From Paragonimus westermani (taxonomy: Eukaryota; Platyhelminthes; Trematoda; Plagiorchiida; Troglotrematidae): DNA of 64,000 nucleotides. Under the pieces are notes generated by a model. The model ran no database searches. It was not told the origin of the DNA and saw only the letters and a list, made by a program, of their open reading frames with translations. This document shows, piece after piece, positions 47,490 to 61,070 of the stretch. The stretch covers positions 32,568 to 96,567 of the forward strand of contig QNGE01000851.1 of assembly GCA_008508345.1 (NCBI GenBank), written 5' to 3'. Within the stretch, counting starts at the first letter, position 1. Each line of letters begins with the position of its first letter. Both the position numbers and the translations under genes were made by a program.

Positions 47490-49777
47490 GTAAGTTCAGT
47501 ATAATGAATGAAGTTCATGGCCTCACATAACACTTTCACTTATACGACAGCCTTTGCATTGGCTTTTGAGCTTAAACGTTCTTCCACTGTGACTCCAAAA
47601 ACACGGAGTTTAGCACAAAACCGCGTTTTTCAGTAGCGACTCCAAATTGATGTATCAAATAAAATATGGTGAGAAGAATAACACCCACCTTCTCCCAAGA
47701 GCCTCATCCACTACTACAACAAAATTTGTCAACCAACCAGGTTGGTTACACTAAGTGTTACTGTCTTTCAATCAATGAACTTGAATTAACAGAATTTTAC
47801 GAATGAATTGTGACACACCCAGCTCGAGCGGCCTTCTTCCGGAATGCTTCATTTTTAGAACCCAAACTCAAGCAACGACATAAACCAGGATATCTAAATG
47901 AAATCATACCGAGGGTAAAAATATCTGTCTTTGTGCAATAGTGAGATTGATCAACGGGTTTGTCATAAACCACCAAAATTGTGCTGGTGCATCTTTACAT
48001 GAGAACAGGTGTTATAATCAACTCCCCCAAAGCAATCAGCTAGTTTTTGTGGACGTGGTCAGTTGAGGTGGGCCACAGAAATGTTCCCTGTTAACGCGCG
48101 ATAACCGAGATGTTGTTCCTGAGAGGTAATTTGATGAAAACCGGAGATTATATGTTATCATTGTCCACGGGATGAATTGTTTGATGTTCGAACACCCAAA
48201 CATATTGCCCAGTAAATCGTTCTAAGTTATTGACCTGGAAATTGGTCACGTTTCGTAGTAATCCTCTACTAATCAAAGTTACACATAGCCAGGAGATGTA
48301 CGTGATCTCTGATATCCGCTGTTGCATAAGAGCCTCCACAATTTTGCACTGGCACTCTTGTTTTCGATGGCTATCGTAAGCTACATTCTGCGTAACCACC
48401 ACTTTCTACTCCTGCCAATCAGCTGCATTCGTCTCACTGAAAGAAACCTTACTGTCGTTTCTACCAAGCATTCTGTAACGTCTTCGGAAATGTCAGCCTC
48501 CACAACCATCGAGAAATAGCTAAGAATCCCCCCAACGCTTATACTACTTAGGAATTCAGTGCCAACTTTAAACCCATTATGGATATATTTCTCCTTCGTC
48601 TACAGTAACGCATTAGTTCCAACACTTTCCGTCCTCATTTCAGGAGATACTTCTTCAAGTGCATCTCGGATGAGTTCTCGCCTGGAGTGGTTTATCAGGA
48701 ATGCACCTTGAACCTTCAATCAGTCCCACTGTGGAAGGGACACGTGTGGGCCAAGATAGAAATGGACGATTAGGCACTGTGACAAACTGATCAACATCGA
48801 TAAGATCAGTTATGCAATCCAAAGAACTATCTATTCTTCTCTACCCCAATCACACTTTTTAGATAAACATTCCCAGCAGTTTTTTTCAGATCACACCGAG
48901 TGACTGCAAACAAAGTATTTAATAACAATCTTCAATTGTTGTTGAATGTTCCTTCACAAGGATTACGAAGTCAACAATTTCGGTCCAGCTAGTGTTCGAT
49001 TTTCTTGTTTGACTTGATCACACCGAGTCACTACTGTGGTGAGCTACTGACCGTAAAACTGGGAGCATCTACTGTCACACCGTTGATCACGGGTGATCTC
49101 GGTAATTAATTAGCGGAATGTGGCTGACTTATCTCATATAGCAATTGGAAACTGCATGCTGCTGCCAGAAAACCATGTCCACACTTGCACTGGAGCAATT
49201 ACTGATATATGAGTTAGCTTACGACACACGCATTTCCGTTTGGGTGTGCTATCAGTTCACTGATGTGAAGGACTTGTTGGGGGTGAATTAATCAGTATTA
49301 GAACCAACGTGAATTTTAGCTTGCTGATACAGGCTATTAAATCTTCAGTATTTTTGAAACGTCTTGAATTTAAATGCACCCTTAATGGCGTTTCACAGGT
49401 TCGCTGATGAACAGTGTACATTGTGGATGCCCGCATGCTGACCTTTTGCTGTAAGCATTACAATGGTCAACACATGCAAACCCTAACCCTCCCACCAGTA
49501 ACACCAAGCCCTATTGTTCCCAGCTCACCCTTGTCCAGAAGGCCTACTGTTCATGGGCTGTGTTGACACAGTTCCCATTCACAGGACTCTCCGTTAGCCG
49601 ATGGCCGAGGACGGGCAAATTATAAATTTACAAATGAAAAAGAACATCTCGAGGACGGCCATGACGACGAGAGTGATGATGGTGGTGGAAGGCATAGGCA
49701 TGTGAAGCTCAGAAGTGTGTTTAGAACCACAGTTGCAATTATCACGTGTCTACCAATGGAAGCAACTCACTATTCAG

Positions 49778-49931
49778 TACACATGGCTTAGATCTGCGAA
49801 CAAGAACAAGTGACGCGTTAACTCCACAAGTGTTCCCCAAGTGTCTAAAATCCACGAAAGACGAAAAAATTTCCAGCAGTTCCAGTCCGATCTGTATAAG
49901 AATGGGAAATGTCATAAAGATCTGCTTATGA
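49778..49931 (+). CDS. axin: Axin candidate terminal exon: end of the DIX domain, with stop
   Basis: An acceptor (ACTCACTATTCAG ending 49777) yields the phase needed after 47489. Another acceptor at 49732 is also in phase and would add 15 residues. The frame ends at TGA 49929-49931. The 50-residue product aligns loosely with the rest of DIX. LDLRTRTSDAL stands for YYFKKVSDEF, VFPKCLKSTKDE for the strand after it, and a final GNVIKICL for the last strand GKIIGKV. Conservation is weak, so this could instead be an unrelated open frame. The phase match and the C-terminal position of DIX in Axin favour it. The first AATAAA seen downstream is near 50552. Confidence 0.45.
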
Positions 49932-52900
49932 AGTGTGATTAGAAGCACATCAGAACGCGAACACGAAAGTGTCTATCGGAAATGTATCCTTTGCCAGAGT
50001 GATGATCAAAACCGTCAGAGAGTCTGTTGTTTTAATTGCTTATAACCAAATGCCTCCAAATAGACCAACAGATATTGCATAGAATGTACAGCAGCCTTGA
50101 GCACTGCTTTTACATCAGAGAAAAGGCAAGAATCTAAGAAAATCTTTCTTTTTATGACGGGAGTGAAACCACGAATGAAAGACGATTTTCCATAAGAACT
50201 ACCCATGTTGAAATGGAGTTGATTCCAGTCCACTTGTGTTCACCTTACCGACAAATGTTATTGAATTGTAGAAGGGAACCGTTCATACGACTTGGCCTTC
50301 GCGATTAGCTAGTCCGCACATTGCGATCAGTTGCCGTTAGGTCGTAGTTGTGGTGAACAGATGACGATATCCATTATATGCAAGCATGCAACTCGTTTAC
50401 ACTCCTGAATGCTACATGAACGTTGTGTGCTGTTGCATCTCATCAATTTCACAAATTCGAAGTGCACATATCTCTTACCTGGGTCCAGTCAGACTTCCAG
50501 GTATCATAGCTCAGCATGTTGTCGATCGTCACAGTAGTAGACACTATGATGAATAAACCAGGTGACAACTTCCAACTCAATTGAAGGATAACGTAACAGC
50601 CAAGTAGGAGAAGTTAACGTGGACACATCAAACTGCTAAAGCAGATTATCATAATGATACCAATGTCCTACCTGGGGGTAACCCAGCATTTGTAGTCTAA
50701 TATGTTCAATGGTCTATTCTTTCAACCATCTCATCGTGCCAGTTAGCCGTCATGTTTATCAATGATCCACCTAAATAGTTCACACTTCACGTCAGATTTC
50801 AATCTTCTTTGGGTATCTCGCAGATTATTCTCTAAAACGAGGTTGTCATGGTGAACGGGCACTGATAACAGATCTGAGATGTGAAAATCAGATGAATATT
50901 TTACGCTTAACTATGGTAACAGTCCTCGTCAGAGTATGTTCTCAATAACCCTCTGTCCTTCAAAATTGTTAGCTACTAATGCCAAGATCTACGAGCGAAG
51001 TAGAGAAATGGGTGGAATTCACATTTGGATGATTGAACTTATGAATTTTCACGAAAGCTGTGGAGACATCTGGAGCTGGTAGAAATAAGCGTCAGATTTT
51101 CTGTAAGTTTAAGACCAGTTACTTTTGAGCAAACGGAATAATTGTTACATATTAAAAAAAGTGAAATCAAAGGTGTTTCAAATAGAAAGCTAGCTAAGGT
51201 TTAAAGCAGTTGGCTAAAATTTTTTATCGCAGTCTGAAGTCGATTCTTAAGGTCCTTCCGTGAATGCGTGGATATAAAGGTATAACATCCACAAAACTAA
51301 ATACAGATGTTTTAGTCATTGCAAGTCTTCTGGAATAATATATTATTATAATGTATATTGTGAGACTTCCAAACCCTGCTTTTCGGTACTCATTTCATCC
51401 AGACTTCAGCTGGACCGCCGTTCGAACATGTGGTGGTTTTGATACTGGTTGATTGTGACTGTTTATAGTGAAGCTAACCCGTGAGGTAACCAGCTGTTGA
51501 GAGAACCGATATCATCATTTGCACAGTTTGACTCTTTCGCTTTGAGTATAGCAGTTTGTTACTCAGTCCATTTAACAAGTATGCCTGGAGGAGCGCTGTA
51601 GTCCAGGTTGCTTTTGCTAGCTGTACTCAACTAAACAGTAATACCATCAGGCTAAGACGACGCATCACAAACAACTGCGAAACACGCACGTGCCTTGCCT
51701 TGACGAAGAGGTTATAACCAAATGACATTGTACGCCGAAACAGTCCACAATAATTGTGTGTGAAACTTCAAACCGATTACTTCACACACATCCTCTTCAA
51801 TTTTTTGGCTAGGTAAACCACTGAGGAGAGTTGAGTTACAAGCAGAGTCCAAATGAACAAAACTCCAGTTACGAGCTGGACATTAACATGAACCCCGTAT
51901 GATTCATGTGTCTAACTGAAATGATCTGCCCAATTTTTGTGTCTGGTGATGGTGGCAAACAAACCGAATAATTCAAGACAAAAGGAAGTGAACGTGGAAG
52001 AGTGAGGTGAAATGTAGCATACACAACCCAGTTGTACCAAAATATCTATCAACCTGACGTGTTTATTCAGGAAGGGGTGTTGGTACCGAAGGGAAAGTTG
52101 AGAGGACAAATATTTCTTGTCCGGTAACCAAATTCGGGCACCGTACGAGGCGTCACTTTTGTTGCGTCAAGATGTCAGTCACACAGACCAAAAGATCTGG
52201 CCAAACGATAGTTTTCTTCCCTAGTTCGATTGAACGATCGCTGTCACCATCAAACATTTTTGTTCTGAGAACAACGACACTGGGGACTGTGAAACAACTT
52301 CAGCAACATGGAACAACAGGCAGACAATCGACACACAAATGAGACTGGAAAAGTTCACGCTATACGTGCACGAAATTAACATACTTTCCCAAACAGATGC
52401 AAAAATCGACTTACAATCAGTCATTTGCTCACCTTCCCACTCTTTTATGACTTTAGAGTCTAAAGACTGAGCTGTAGACGAACGATAGAGAGAAACACAC
52501 CAAAGGGATCCAACTGTGTTCACCACGGCGGAAGTGAGGCCTGGTGTGACTTGTGTACTGTTCGCACGTTGCGAGCATCAGCGATACTAGAGGGCCAATA
52601 AATGGGGTTTTCGAATATTTCCTTATATTAAACGGAACATGGTGAAAGTGTTCCCGCCCAAAACTGCATCCCCCTTTTTTGATGAAAATTGGGTTACTGA
52701 ATTGTTCTGAACCTTTTCCGCATGTATACATGGAAAGCCACATTTAGTCTCTGTTCTCCATCCCTCGCTCAAATTCTTGATTCAGCGGACACTGGCAATA
52801 TGTCAGCGATGAAGCGTTATGGATGAAGGTTTGCTTAACTATCATGGAACTTTATTTTTCAATTTTAACTTGTAGTAGTAACAACAATTCACTGATTTCT

Positions 52901-55900
52901 GTTCTCGAGGTATGGCAACAACGATTGAACACGTTTGATAGTATATCGGATAGAATATCAGTTGCACAATTGGTCAGTAAATTCCTCCGGTTCATGAGGC
53001 TGTTTTGTTTTAACCGGTTGGAGTGCGTATCAGTATACATAAGAAGAAGTTGGGTGTATCGTTGTTGATAAACTGTTATCATGACAGAAAGAAACGTTCC
53101 ACTGAAGCTTACTGGCAGTCCATACACTGTACAAGTTTAAAACGCCAAGATTATGGGGTGCACATATGGTTTCGCATGCATCAATGGTGAATAAGTGACA
53201 CACCAACTTTGTTGATCTCTTCAGATTGGTGACCAGATATGGAGCAAAAGTAACAGAAATTCCGATTCACATCCCTCAGTTGGGCAAGCGCTCTTCTCAG
53301 CACTTCCTGCGTTGGTTAAACGAATGTCTGTACGTCACCTACTGCTCTGTGTTCGTTTACAACACAGAAGCGAAGCACTCCGGTACACTCTGGCCAGACT
53401 GAGATCAGTTTTATAAGGTGAATTAATCTAACCTCTGAAAAGATATAGACAAAAAAACGGAGGACAGCAATGTCAGAAATGACAGACATTAGCATGCAAA
53501 ATGTAATGACAACGTTAACGATGTACAACTATAGTTTTGCCAGTTATGATGAGCTGTCATGGAAGTGTCCCCTAAGTGGTTAGAGCTAAGAGCTTGACTT
53601 AGCCAATGGCCAGTTCTCACAGTTAATGCATTACATTAGTTCCAGGTAGGAAAAGAACAAATGATTGTGTCTATTTTTCAACAGTGAACCCCTTAATTGA
53701 TTATTGAAGCCAATGGAAACCGACAAAAAGAGGACACCAATAGTAATGTGTACTCTCGGCAGCATGAAGAATATGAAAATAGAATATCGTGGCATCACTA
53801 AACGACTGACATCCAATCAGACAAGTTATTAGTTGTGGGTCTGGCTAATTTCATTAGAGCTAAAGAGAGGATGCTTTGCATCAGGTTTAAGGAGCTCTGT
53901 AATGAACAGCAAACGAATCCCGTAGCCCCCCTACTAACAGAGTCCACACGAATGCGTATGCATGTATTCAGTCCTGCATATTTGTCTACTCATCTATTAC
54001 TGAATTTTTCCGCAATTTTGACCATGATGCAGTGCTTGGGGCTCGGTGTATGGTTCACTTGGATAAGTGTGAATGGTTGTTGATTTGGTTTTAAAACAAT
54101 TGTTTCCTGAAAGTTTATCTCAATGCCTGTTTTTGTACTCACAACCGAAACATGCCAAGTGACTACTTGCTCTCGTCTGCTTGAATCTTCTTGTCTGATA
54201 GCATATGGGGGGCGGGTTGACTATGGTGCTAAGAAAATGAGTGGATTTTTGATCGATCCCCTTCCAATTCATCGGGCATCTGCTTACTTGTCTCTTTTTT
54301 CTCTATCATTTTTGCGGTATTGATTACATTTTACTGTCCATTTTCTCATCCGTACGCTTACAGCCCAGTTAGCTATTTGATTCTTAAATTGAAAGTCTTT
54401 TCAAGCCAAAATGATCAGTTTGATGAACACCTACAAAATGTGTCCGTTGCCGTCCACAGTTCCTGCAGCTCCCCAAATAACTCGTTCGTTTGCTTGCAAT
54501 TCGCGTCACACATGCTTGTATGCTTTCAGCAGCGTGTTAGCCTATTTATAATTTATTCAGGAGCGAAATTCTACACATCTCTGCGCAAATCTAACACAGT
54601 TAAACCATAAGGTCACACTGACACACTGGTTCCATAGAGGTGTGGTTAATGAGACATACCTCTTTCATTTTGCTTTAGCATTGCAAATGTCATATCCTGG
54701 CGTGTATCCCACGGGTGGACCAACGTGTGTTGGACTAAGTCTAAACGATTCTTGACCTTCGCTATGAGAAAGAAAACAGTGACATCTTTTTACACTTGTC
54801 AGATGAACAATTTTGTATCAGAACTATGGACCTGTTATTTGAGTACGTACCTGTCGAAGAAGACATAAGATTACTGACACTGTGGGTGTGCATATATTGG
54901 ACAGCCGTCGTTCTTATACGACAAGTTAAGGCGGATGAGACATCGTGATTAACAGTGAATGTGCATATTTCGGAACATACTAAATTGTGGAATATCCGGG
55001 CAACAAAATCAGCATGCTCGAACACAACAAATGATCTACCAGCCGATCTGCGAGGTCAGGCTGGGACGTAGATATTTCTTATTTGGACTCATTTACCCAG
55101 CCAACCCACTGGCTCACGGATTGAATGTCCAATCAAAATTTTTCAAAGTATTCGCTGTGGACTCCGACAGTGTACTGCTGAGCACAGAATTTTTGTTACT
55201 AGCAAGCAACGTATTTTCTAATTAAGCGACTGAGCTTCGTTGACTATCCAGAATAGTTCATTCATTCCCAGAAGTCGTTGCAAACAAGCAGAAATCCACT
55301 AGTGACCGCTTGTTGTTTGTCTCATGCTAGCGTCACATCCACGCATCTTTGCCACACAGATTTAGTTTATTGTCATGCCAAGTTTTGCACACCTCCACCA
55401 TGACGACAGTGAATGTGTTCGTTACTGATCGAACTTGGTCTTTTCGTTATTCACCTGAAGACAACCCTGCATTGCCTTTAACATGGAAGTCTCCGGCACA
55501 AGCACTAAAATAAACTTCGAATATCTCGGCGATGCATGTACTGCCGTCATGGGAATCCGTTCTTGTTTCTGTTGGTAAAACCTCAGTGTTAGCCAGCGTG
55601 GCTGTCCTTCATGTGCAAAGGCATCATAGGAAGAAACTGACAGACCACTTCAAAGTCGTACAACAACCTTCACTGGCAGATTTTTTAAAGACGGATATTT
55701 AGCGCCTTATCATTTCTGCTAACAATGCACCTCGTGGAATCGTCACGTTAGAAGTAACTCACTTTTATTGACCGCGTAAATTTAAGAATGTGTTGAAAAT
55801 TAATCAAACGCTGGATTATGGATAGGCTGAAGCATTGTTCATGTGGTGGCCTGTAGCTGTTCATCGTTTAACAGGTTATGCTACAAGATAGCCATACCAG

Positions 55901-56719
55901 GTCGCTATCTGTATACGCGCTGGCGGTATGGGAGCATTGCACACGGTTGACAGCATCTAATTCGGATTAGCTTGTCACACTGACCGAAGCCAAAGGAAGT
56001 TGACACCTGAACATCACTGCAACCGGTCTGCGCTGCACCACTTGCGGTTCCACCCACACACCACATATCTAGTGTAAACCAGAAGAAATTAGACCGGTAG
56101 GTGTGTGAGTGATGCCTCTGTGTCTAGCCGGTTAATTTTGGTTAGCCAGTTGATTGGCAGACACAGAAAGAAAACCTTTATCTCTCAGAGAAGAAACAGA
56201 GAGAGACTGCAGGGACATGATTTAAACTGAGAATAAGGACATGTAAAATGTAATACACAGGCATTTCTCTATAGAAGTACATGTTAGTGCATTCTAGAGA
56301 AGATAAGGCTGAAAAACAAAATTCACTGTATATTATGAAAAGTCAGACAGATCATTCATCATACAGTACACCAAAAAAGCTGAAGAAATGGGTAGGTAGA
56401 ATACCACAGACACCCAAGTTTCCGTAAATAGTAGCAGGTCGGCTGCCACACGACCACAGTCTTGGCTGATGCAATCGGTAACATAAGTAGAATGGATATA
56501 ATGACATGACCTACCTGAGTCTGACATACTTGTCGTCTACTTGCCAAAGGTGCACTATGAGTACGTTGGTGACCTGCTAATACCAAACGGTCAGCGAATT
56601 CGTTCCGCACACATCGTAACGTCATATAGTCATGTCACCACGACCTATGGCACCGGTGGTTCCATTGCGTACCGCGTGCTTCCGTTCACGACCCCGAAAT
56701 AATTACTCACTGAACTTGC
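49932..56719. other. Downstream flank, no supported gene
   Basis: Nearly 7 kb without a recognisable domain. Open frames remain below about 105 codons, and many overlap on both strands (for example 52221-52743 and 52823-53127). The first part would include the 3' UTR of the Axin candidate if the terminal exon is right. Nothing here could be assigned to a repeat family by eye. Confidence 0.4.
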
Positions 56720-57195
56720 AGATGCCCGTCCAGATCATACTTCTCCAGAGTGTCGGGTTCAAGGTAACTCGTCCCAGCATCTAAAACCAATGTTACAACG
56801 TGAAAGACTCATCTGAATAACATCCCGCTATCTTCGTTCTTGACCACCAGGATTTTGTCTACCTGATTTCAGTTGTGCGTAAAGCAGCTATCGTTCGTCC
56901 GACGGACAAGACCTAACCAATGAAGCTGACTCTACATCATTGTAGCTTCAATTCCACCCACGTCTGCTTGTCTTAGTACCTCAGTGTTTTCAACCATGTC
57001 CGACCACCGAGTATCCAAGTTGCGTCTTGGACCCTGCAAACGGAAACGGCTCAAACAGTGCACGTTCCGTCGATGCACTGTTCAAGTTTTACTGCCGTAC
57101 AGCAGTGTAGGCAGCACAACTGAACGGTGGACACATAGCTTGGTGGCCATCTTCAGGCGGTCCGCGGAAAAATCTCTCGGCAAACTGCCATCAAA
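56720..57195 (-). pseudogene. RTE-type LINE relic, antisense
   Basis: On the minus strand, starting near 57195, the translation reads KMATKLCVHRSVVLPTLLYG (57105-57165), the conserved VY...VVL.TLLYG.E.W region of RTE-like elements; a stop follows where Trp is expected. RWSDMVENTEVLRQADVGGI (about 56940-57000) corresponds to the RW.D.V.N.EVL region, and SQLHWLGLVRR (about 56905-56936) to LRW.GHV.R. Beyond 56890 the similarity fades. It belongs to the same broad clade as the relic at 33240-34038 but is a different subfamily. The many stops make it non-functional. Confidence 0.75.
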
Positions 57196-60100
57196 CTAGC
57201 AAAAATTTGGGCAGCTATCGATGAAGTTTCCAGTGAAGCGAATTTGAGGTGAAGGTACAGAAACGGCACCTCCACCCGAAGCAATGTGCACGCACACACT
57301 GGTTTTTTCACGGCCATTTTCGCGATATTAAAAATAAACTGATATGAAAAAAGTTTCGCTGTTCTGGCTTATTACGACGTAAATCATTGAGACGTAAGTT
57401 TGCACATTCTAAGAAGTACTGTTAAATCATGTGCTGACTAATAACACAATATTACAAGCAATTTGCAATACTTGACATCTCTAACTTACACTATAATTTG
57501 GAAGAATTTTACAACAGCGGTTGAAGCCAGAAGACTCTCAACCGCGTAAATTCTCGCAAATGATTTTCTCAAAACCACGGATGATAATTCCAAATGAATA
57601 AGACCAAAGTGTTTGTGAGCAGCATTAACTGTATGAAACAAGACCTGAGCTGATTGGTCAAACTGTAGGCACAGTGACAAGATCCAACACTCGAAACCAA
57701 AAATGAAGTACTGTTTAAGTGTACAGTATAAGCCACCAAGATACAACTGTGAGTAGTATGAGCTCAGTGAAGACATACGACGATGTGTACTAGAGAAGTA
57801 TTTCAAACACAGGAGTGAGTTGTAAGTGCACACTGGGTTGCTTGAGGTGAGTTTGGTGAATAAACTAAAGTAAACGCTGAAGGCAGATTAAATTGAGAAT
57901 ACTACCAACCAGGGGCGGTTGTAGGTTAGGAATGTTAAGACGGTGTGTTTCTCTTAATAAATATGAACGAATAAACTTAGTGCAGTCAAATTGCCTCTTT
58001 TGAGCTACGCACATTCACATTCTTAAGGCTGACGTCTAACTATGAACACACCATTGTTATATCAACGCATTGACTGTAGAACTTCAGACACAATTCCTCA
58101 CAACGACGACGATTACGTCATTCAGACCAACGGCGTCAAATCATCATGGTTGCTGAGGGCTCCCTCAGGGAGCCTTCGAATGCCAGCTAAGTTAGTACTC
58201 ATCAACCAGGTTTGCTCTATGACCGTATCTGTGTTGGGTTGAAGCTTCACAGTATGGTAGAAAGAGTCGAAAGATCAACGTCCTCCACGTACAGGTTTAT
58301 GATGAATGCCCGAAGACAATGATTTGTGTCATGTTTGTTTGCCGTTATTATCAAGCTGTGTTCGTGTATAATATATTTTTTCTTTGACCGACGATAGTAA
58401 GTCACATATTAACACCTCACAAAACTTCGTTATTCCTAGTTGACATTTAACTGTAAAAAATTTAACCTTTGCAGCGCTAACGAGCGTCCTGCGGCCCACT
58501 GAGCTACCCCATCGACAGCAATTCAGAACAGAAATTTAACAGGCATTAAGCAATCTCAATTTATCGAAAAGACAGCGCTTAACAGCATTTACGATTGTTA
58601 TTAGGTGACACGTCGTCATGTTTTGATTGGCCAGTTTGCTGTGTTATTCCATGATCTTAGATCTAGCAACTCGGTTCTTTGGAACAGACGCACCCGATAG
58701 TTGCTAGTCGCCGTCTAGGATTGGTTGGGGGCAGCTTGACCATAATTCTGTCTCTAGCAGCTTATATGCGAACACTGATTGGTTGAACCAAATACTCTCA
58801 CAGTAGCTTTTAAAAAGGGCCTGTTCCGCTAATCCTTTACGGCAACCGTAATTGTTTTCTCTGCCTTCGAGGGACTGCCAGGATTCAAAATCTCACCAAC
58901 GGATCTGAGATTCCCGCTGTCGCCTTTATGAAGATTTGTAAACTATAACCTGTCTGGATTTTACAAGTGTAATGCTAACTTATAGAGTATCAAGGAAATT
59001 GGCACATCTGAATGAGAGTACAGTAATAGCTTCTATGCTGCACTGGATTCTGTTTTCTCTCCGTTTATCGTAAACTGCTAAAAATATGCCCTCGATGTGA
59101 AGGAAGTGTTTTTAGTTGGACACGTATAAAAAGGAAATGTGTGCTCAGATTTAGAAAAAGTCAGCTACAAGTGATTCCACATGTCATCCAAACCACATCA
59201 AGTCGAACAGTTTCCTGAATTTCGTTGTTACTGCCACTTTGTAACCGCGATGCACCAAATACGCTGATTGGGGGATGGGTGGGTGGGTTCGGACCTTTGA
59301 TTTAAGTAAGCTGTTTCGCGACTTTGATTCCTCCTCTTGTCCGTTTCTGTTGATCAGTTTATAGCTAAAATTGCAACATATTCATTGCAGTTGAGGTTAC
59401 TAACGTTTAGCCAAACACGAATAATGAAAAGACATTGTGCATGCTTTCAAAACGTCTTTTAAAATGGACGCAAACGTCTAATCGGTGAACAAGAAGTCCT
59501 CGTTTATCCGTGCTTGTGAAAAATGGTGTATTTCTGTCTCTGGTCAACAGTTCGCATAACGCATCGGTGAAGTGACACATATTGCTTTATTTAGTCCTGG
59601 TTGCAAAGAGATCTTGTTTCGACCCAGCTGATAACGACGCGAAGTAATGTCACATAACCGATTTTAGTGAAGTGGGGGTCAACTCATTCTGATAATAGCT
59701 ATCCGATTACAATGCGCCATTAACAGGAACACAATTCTTTGTACAGCCGTTTTCAGATCTGGTTCATAAGTATTCTTCTAGGTTACTGCTGAGCTCAACG
59801 ATAACTAAGACGAGCAGTGTCAGTTTAGAGGACACTGTTCCCAATCAAATTAGTTTCATAAATGACCAAACAGTCAGTCATTTGCCAGGTCACGAATTTC
59901 TCGTTATTTAACGTACACACCCTGAAACCATACTCAACATGATTGGAGTAAAGAAAAACATTGAACTGCCACCATGTTAGAATCCAAAAAGGCGATCACA
60001 AAGCGCACGAGACAGAATTCTCCATCTATTCGCCATCACCTCTAAATGTAGTGAGAATGTATAAATCCCCCTGTAGGAGCTTGAGTTCCAGCGTTCGTAC

Positions 60101-60507
60101 ATCTGTTGGCGTCTTATACCACTATAACCCAATGAACCTTGCTTCAAAACGTGGCTTACTAGTGATAATCACATGCTCCAACATTTTAACCGAGTAATAT
60201 TCAGTTGACGCAATTACACTACTTAGAAGTTTTGACCAGGTTTGGTTCCGCAAGCTGAATGAATCGGTTTTCTGTAGACAATAAAGTCGAACACTTTCGT
60301 CACTCTTTTCAGATATAAGGGTCCACCAGATTGGAATCAACCAGTCACACTCTATTGACGCTACAACACATTACCGTGTATGAAAACATTTCCATTGAGA
60401 ACGACAGTTCAGTTCTTGACATGAAGTGAGGTGTGGATTCGACAAACACAAGGTGAAGGAGGGGAGACAGAGAATCATTACGAATTATGCCAACGCGTAG
60501 CACAACT
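57196..60507. other. No supported gene; one strong hairpin and a tRNA-like fragment
   Basis: A minus-strand frame of 115 codons (57486-57833) has no recognisable motif. At 58158-58174 a perfect seven-base-pair hairpin (GGCTCCC, loop TCA, GGGAGCC) occurs. Near 58467-58512 the minus strand reads GGGGTAGCTCAGTGGGCC, an A-box-like tRNA 5' half without a clear partner T arm, probably a repeat head. No promoter or gene could be supported. Confidence 0.35.
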
Positions 60508-61070
60508 GTTACATAACCCATATTGTGGTGGATTGCCAGGTCGGGGGTGCGAGTTTTCGAACGCTCGGCCGAATACCTCAACGTGGGGGGAGTTACGTTC
60601 GAAAACCTGCCGCGATCGGATCAAGGACAACGTGCGCGACCGGATGAGTCATCGCTCGACTAGATCGGACCAACGGGCGAGGCAGGGCAGGCGAAATACG
60701 ACAGACGGCCAGATCGGAGGCGTGGTTTTTCCAACATTCAGAGGAACATCTCGACACGATGTTGGGATACGGTCAAGGCCAGCACTGGGTGGATGGCGGA
60801 CAGCACGAGCAGCCGGACGAGCCAACGCGCAACGGAATCGGACAAACAGACGAGGAATGGCAAGCGAAAAACCCTCCGATAGAAGGCACCGGTCACGCAC
60901 GTAAACCGGTTAGAAGTGCACACGACGTGTGAACGGAAACCGGGGGGTGCTGCGGGTTGGAATTGCGACTTATAAACGAGAGAGCGCGCGTTGCATGTGA
61001 CTAGCGGTTTGGACAATAAAGATTGTGCTTTATTGGACGCCTTCTCGCTACAATATTATTGTGAATGGGT
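60508..61070 (+). repeat. LTR-like, GC-rich segment (possible solo LTR)
   Basis: A CpG-rich block stands out from its surroundings. It begins TGTTACATAACCC at about 60508, has a TATA-like CTTATAAACGAGAG near 60970 and an AATAAAG poly(A) signal near 61016 followed by TTGTGCTTTATTGG. It reaches TGTTAC again near 61067. This promoter-then-polyadenylation layout and size suit an LTR of a Gypsy-type element. No matching second LTR, primer binding site, gag-pol or clear target duplication was seen, so a solo LTR is possible but unproven. Open frames inside (for example 60431-60904) are Arg-rich and probably not coding. Confidence 0.45.

Noticed and set aside
60431..60904. 157-codon Arg-rich open frame and its antisense partners
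   Set aside because: Open on both strands because of high GC, inside an LTR-like block; the composition is not protein-like.
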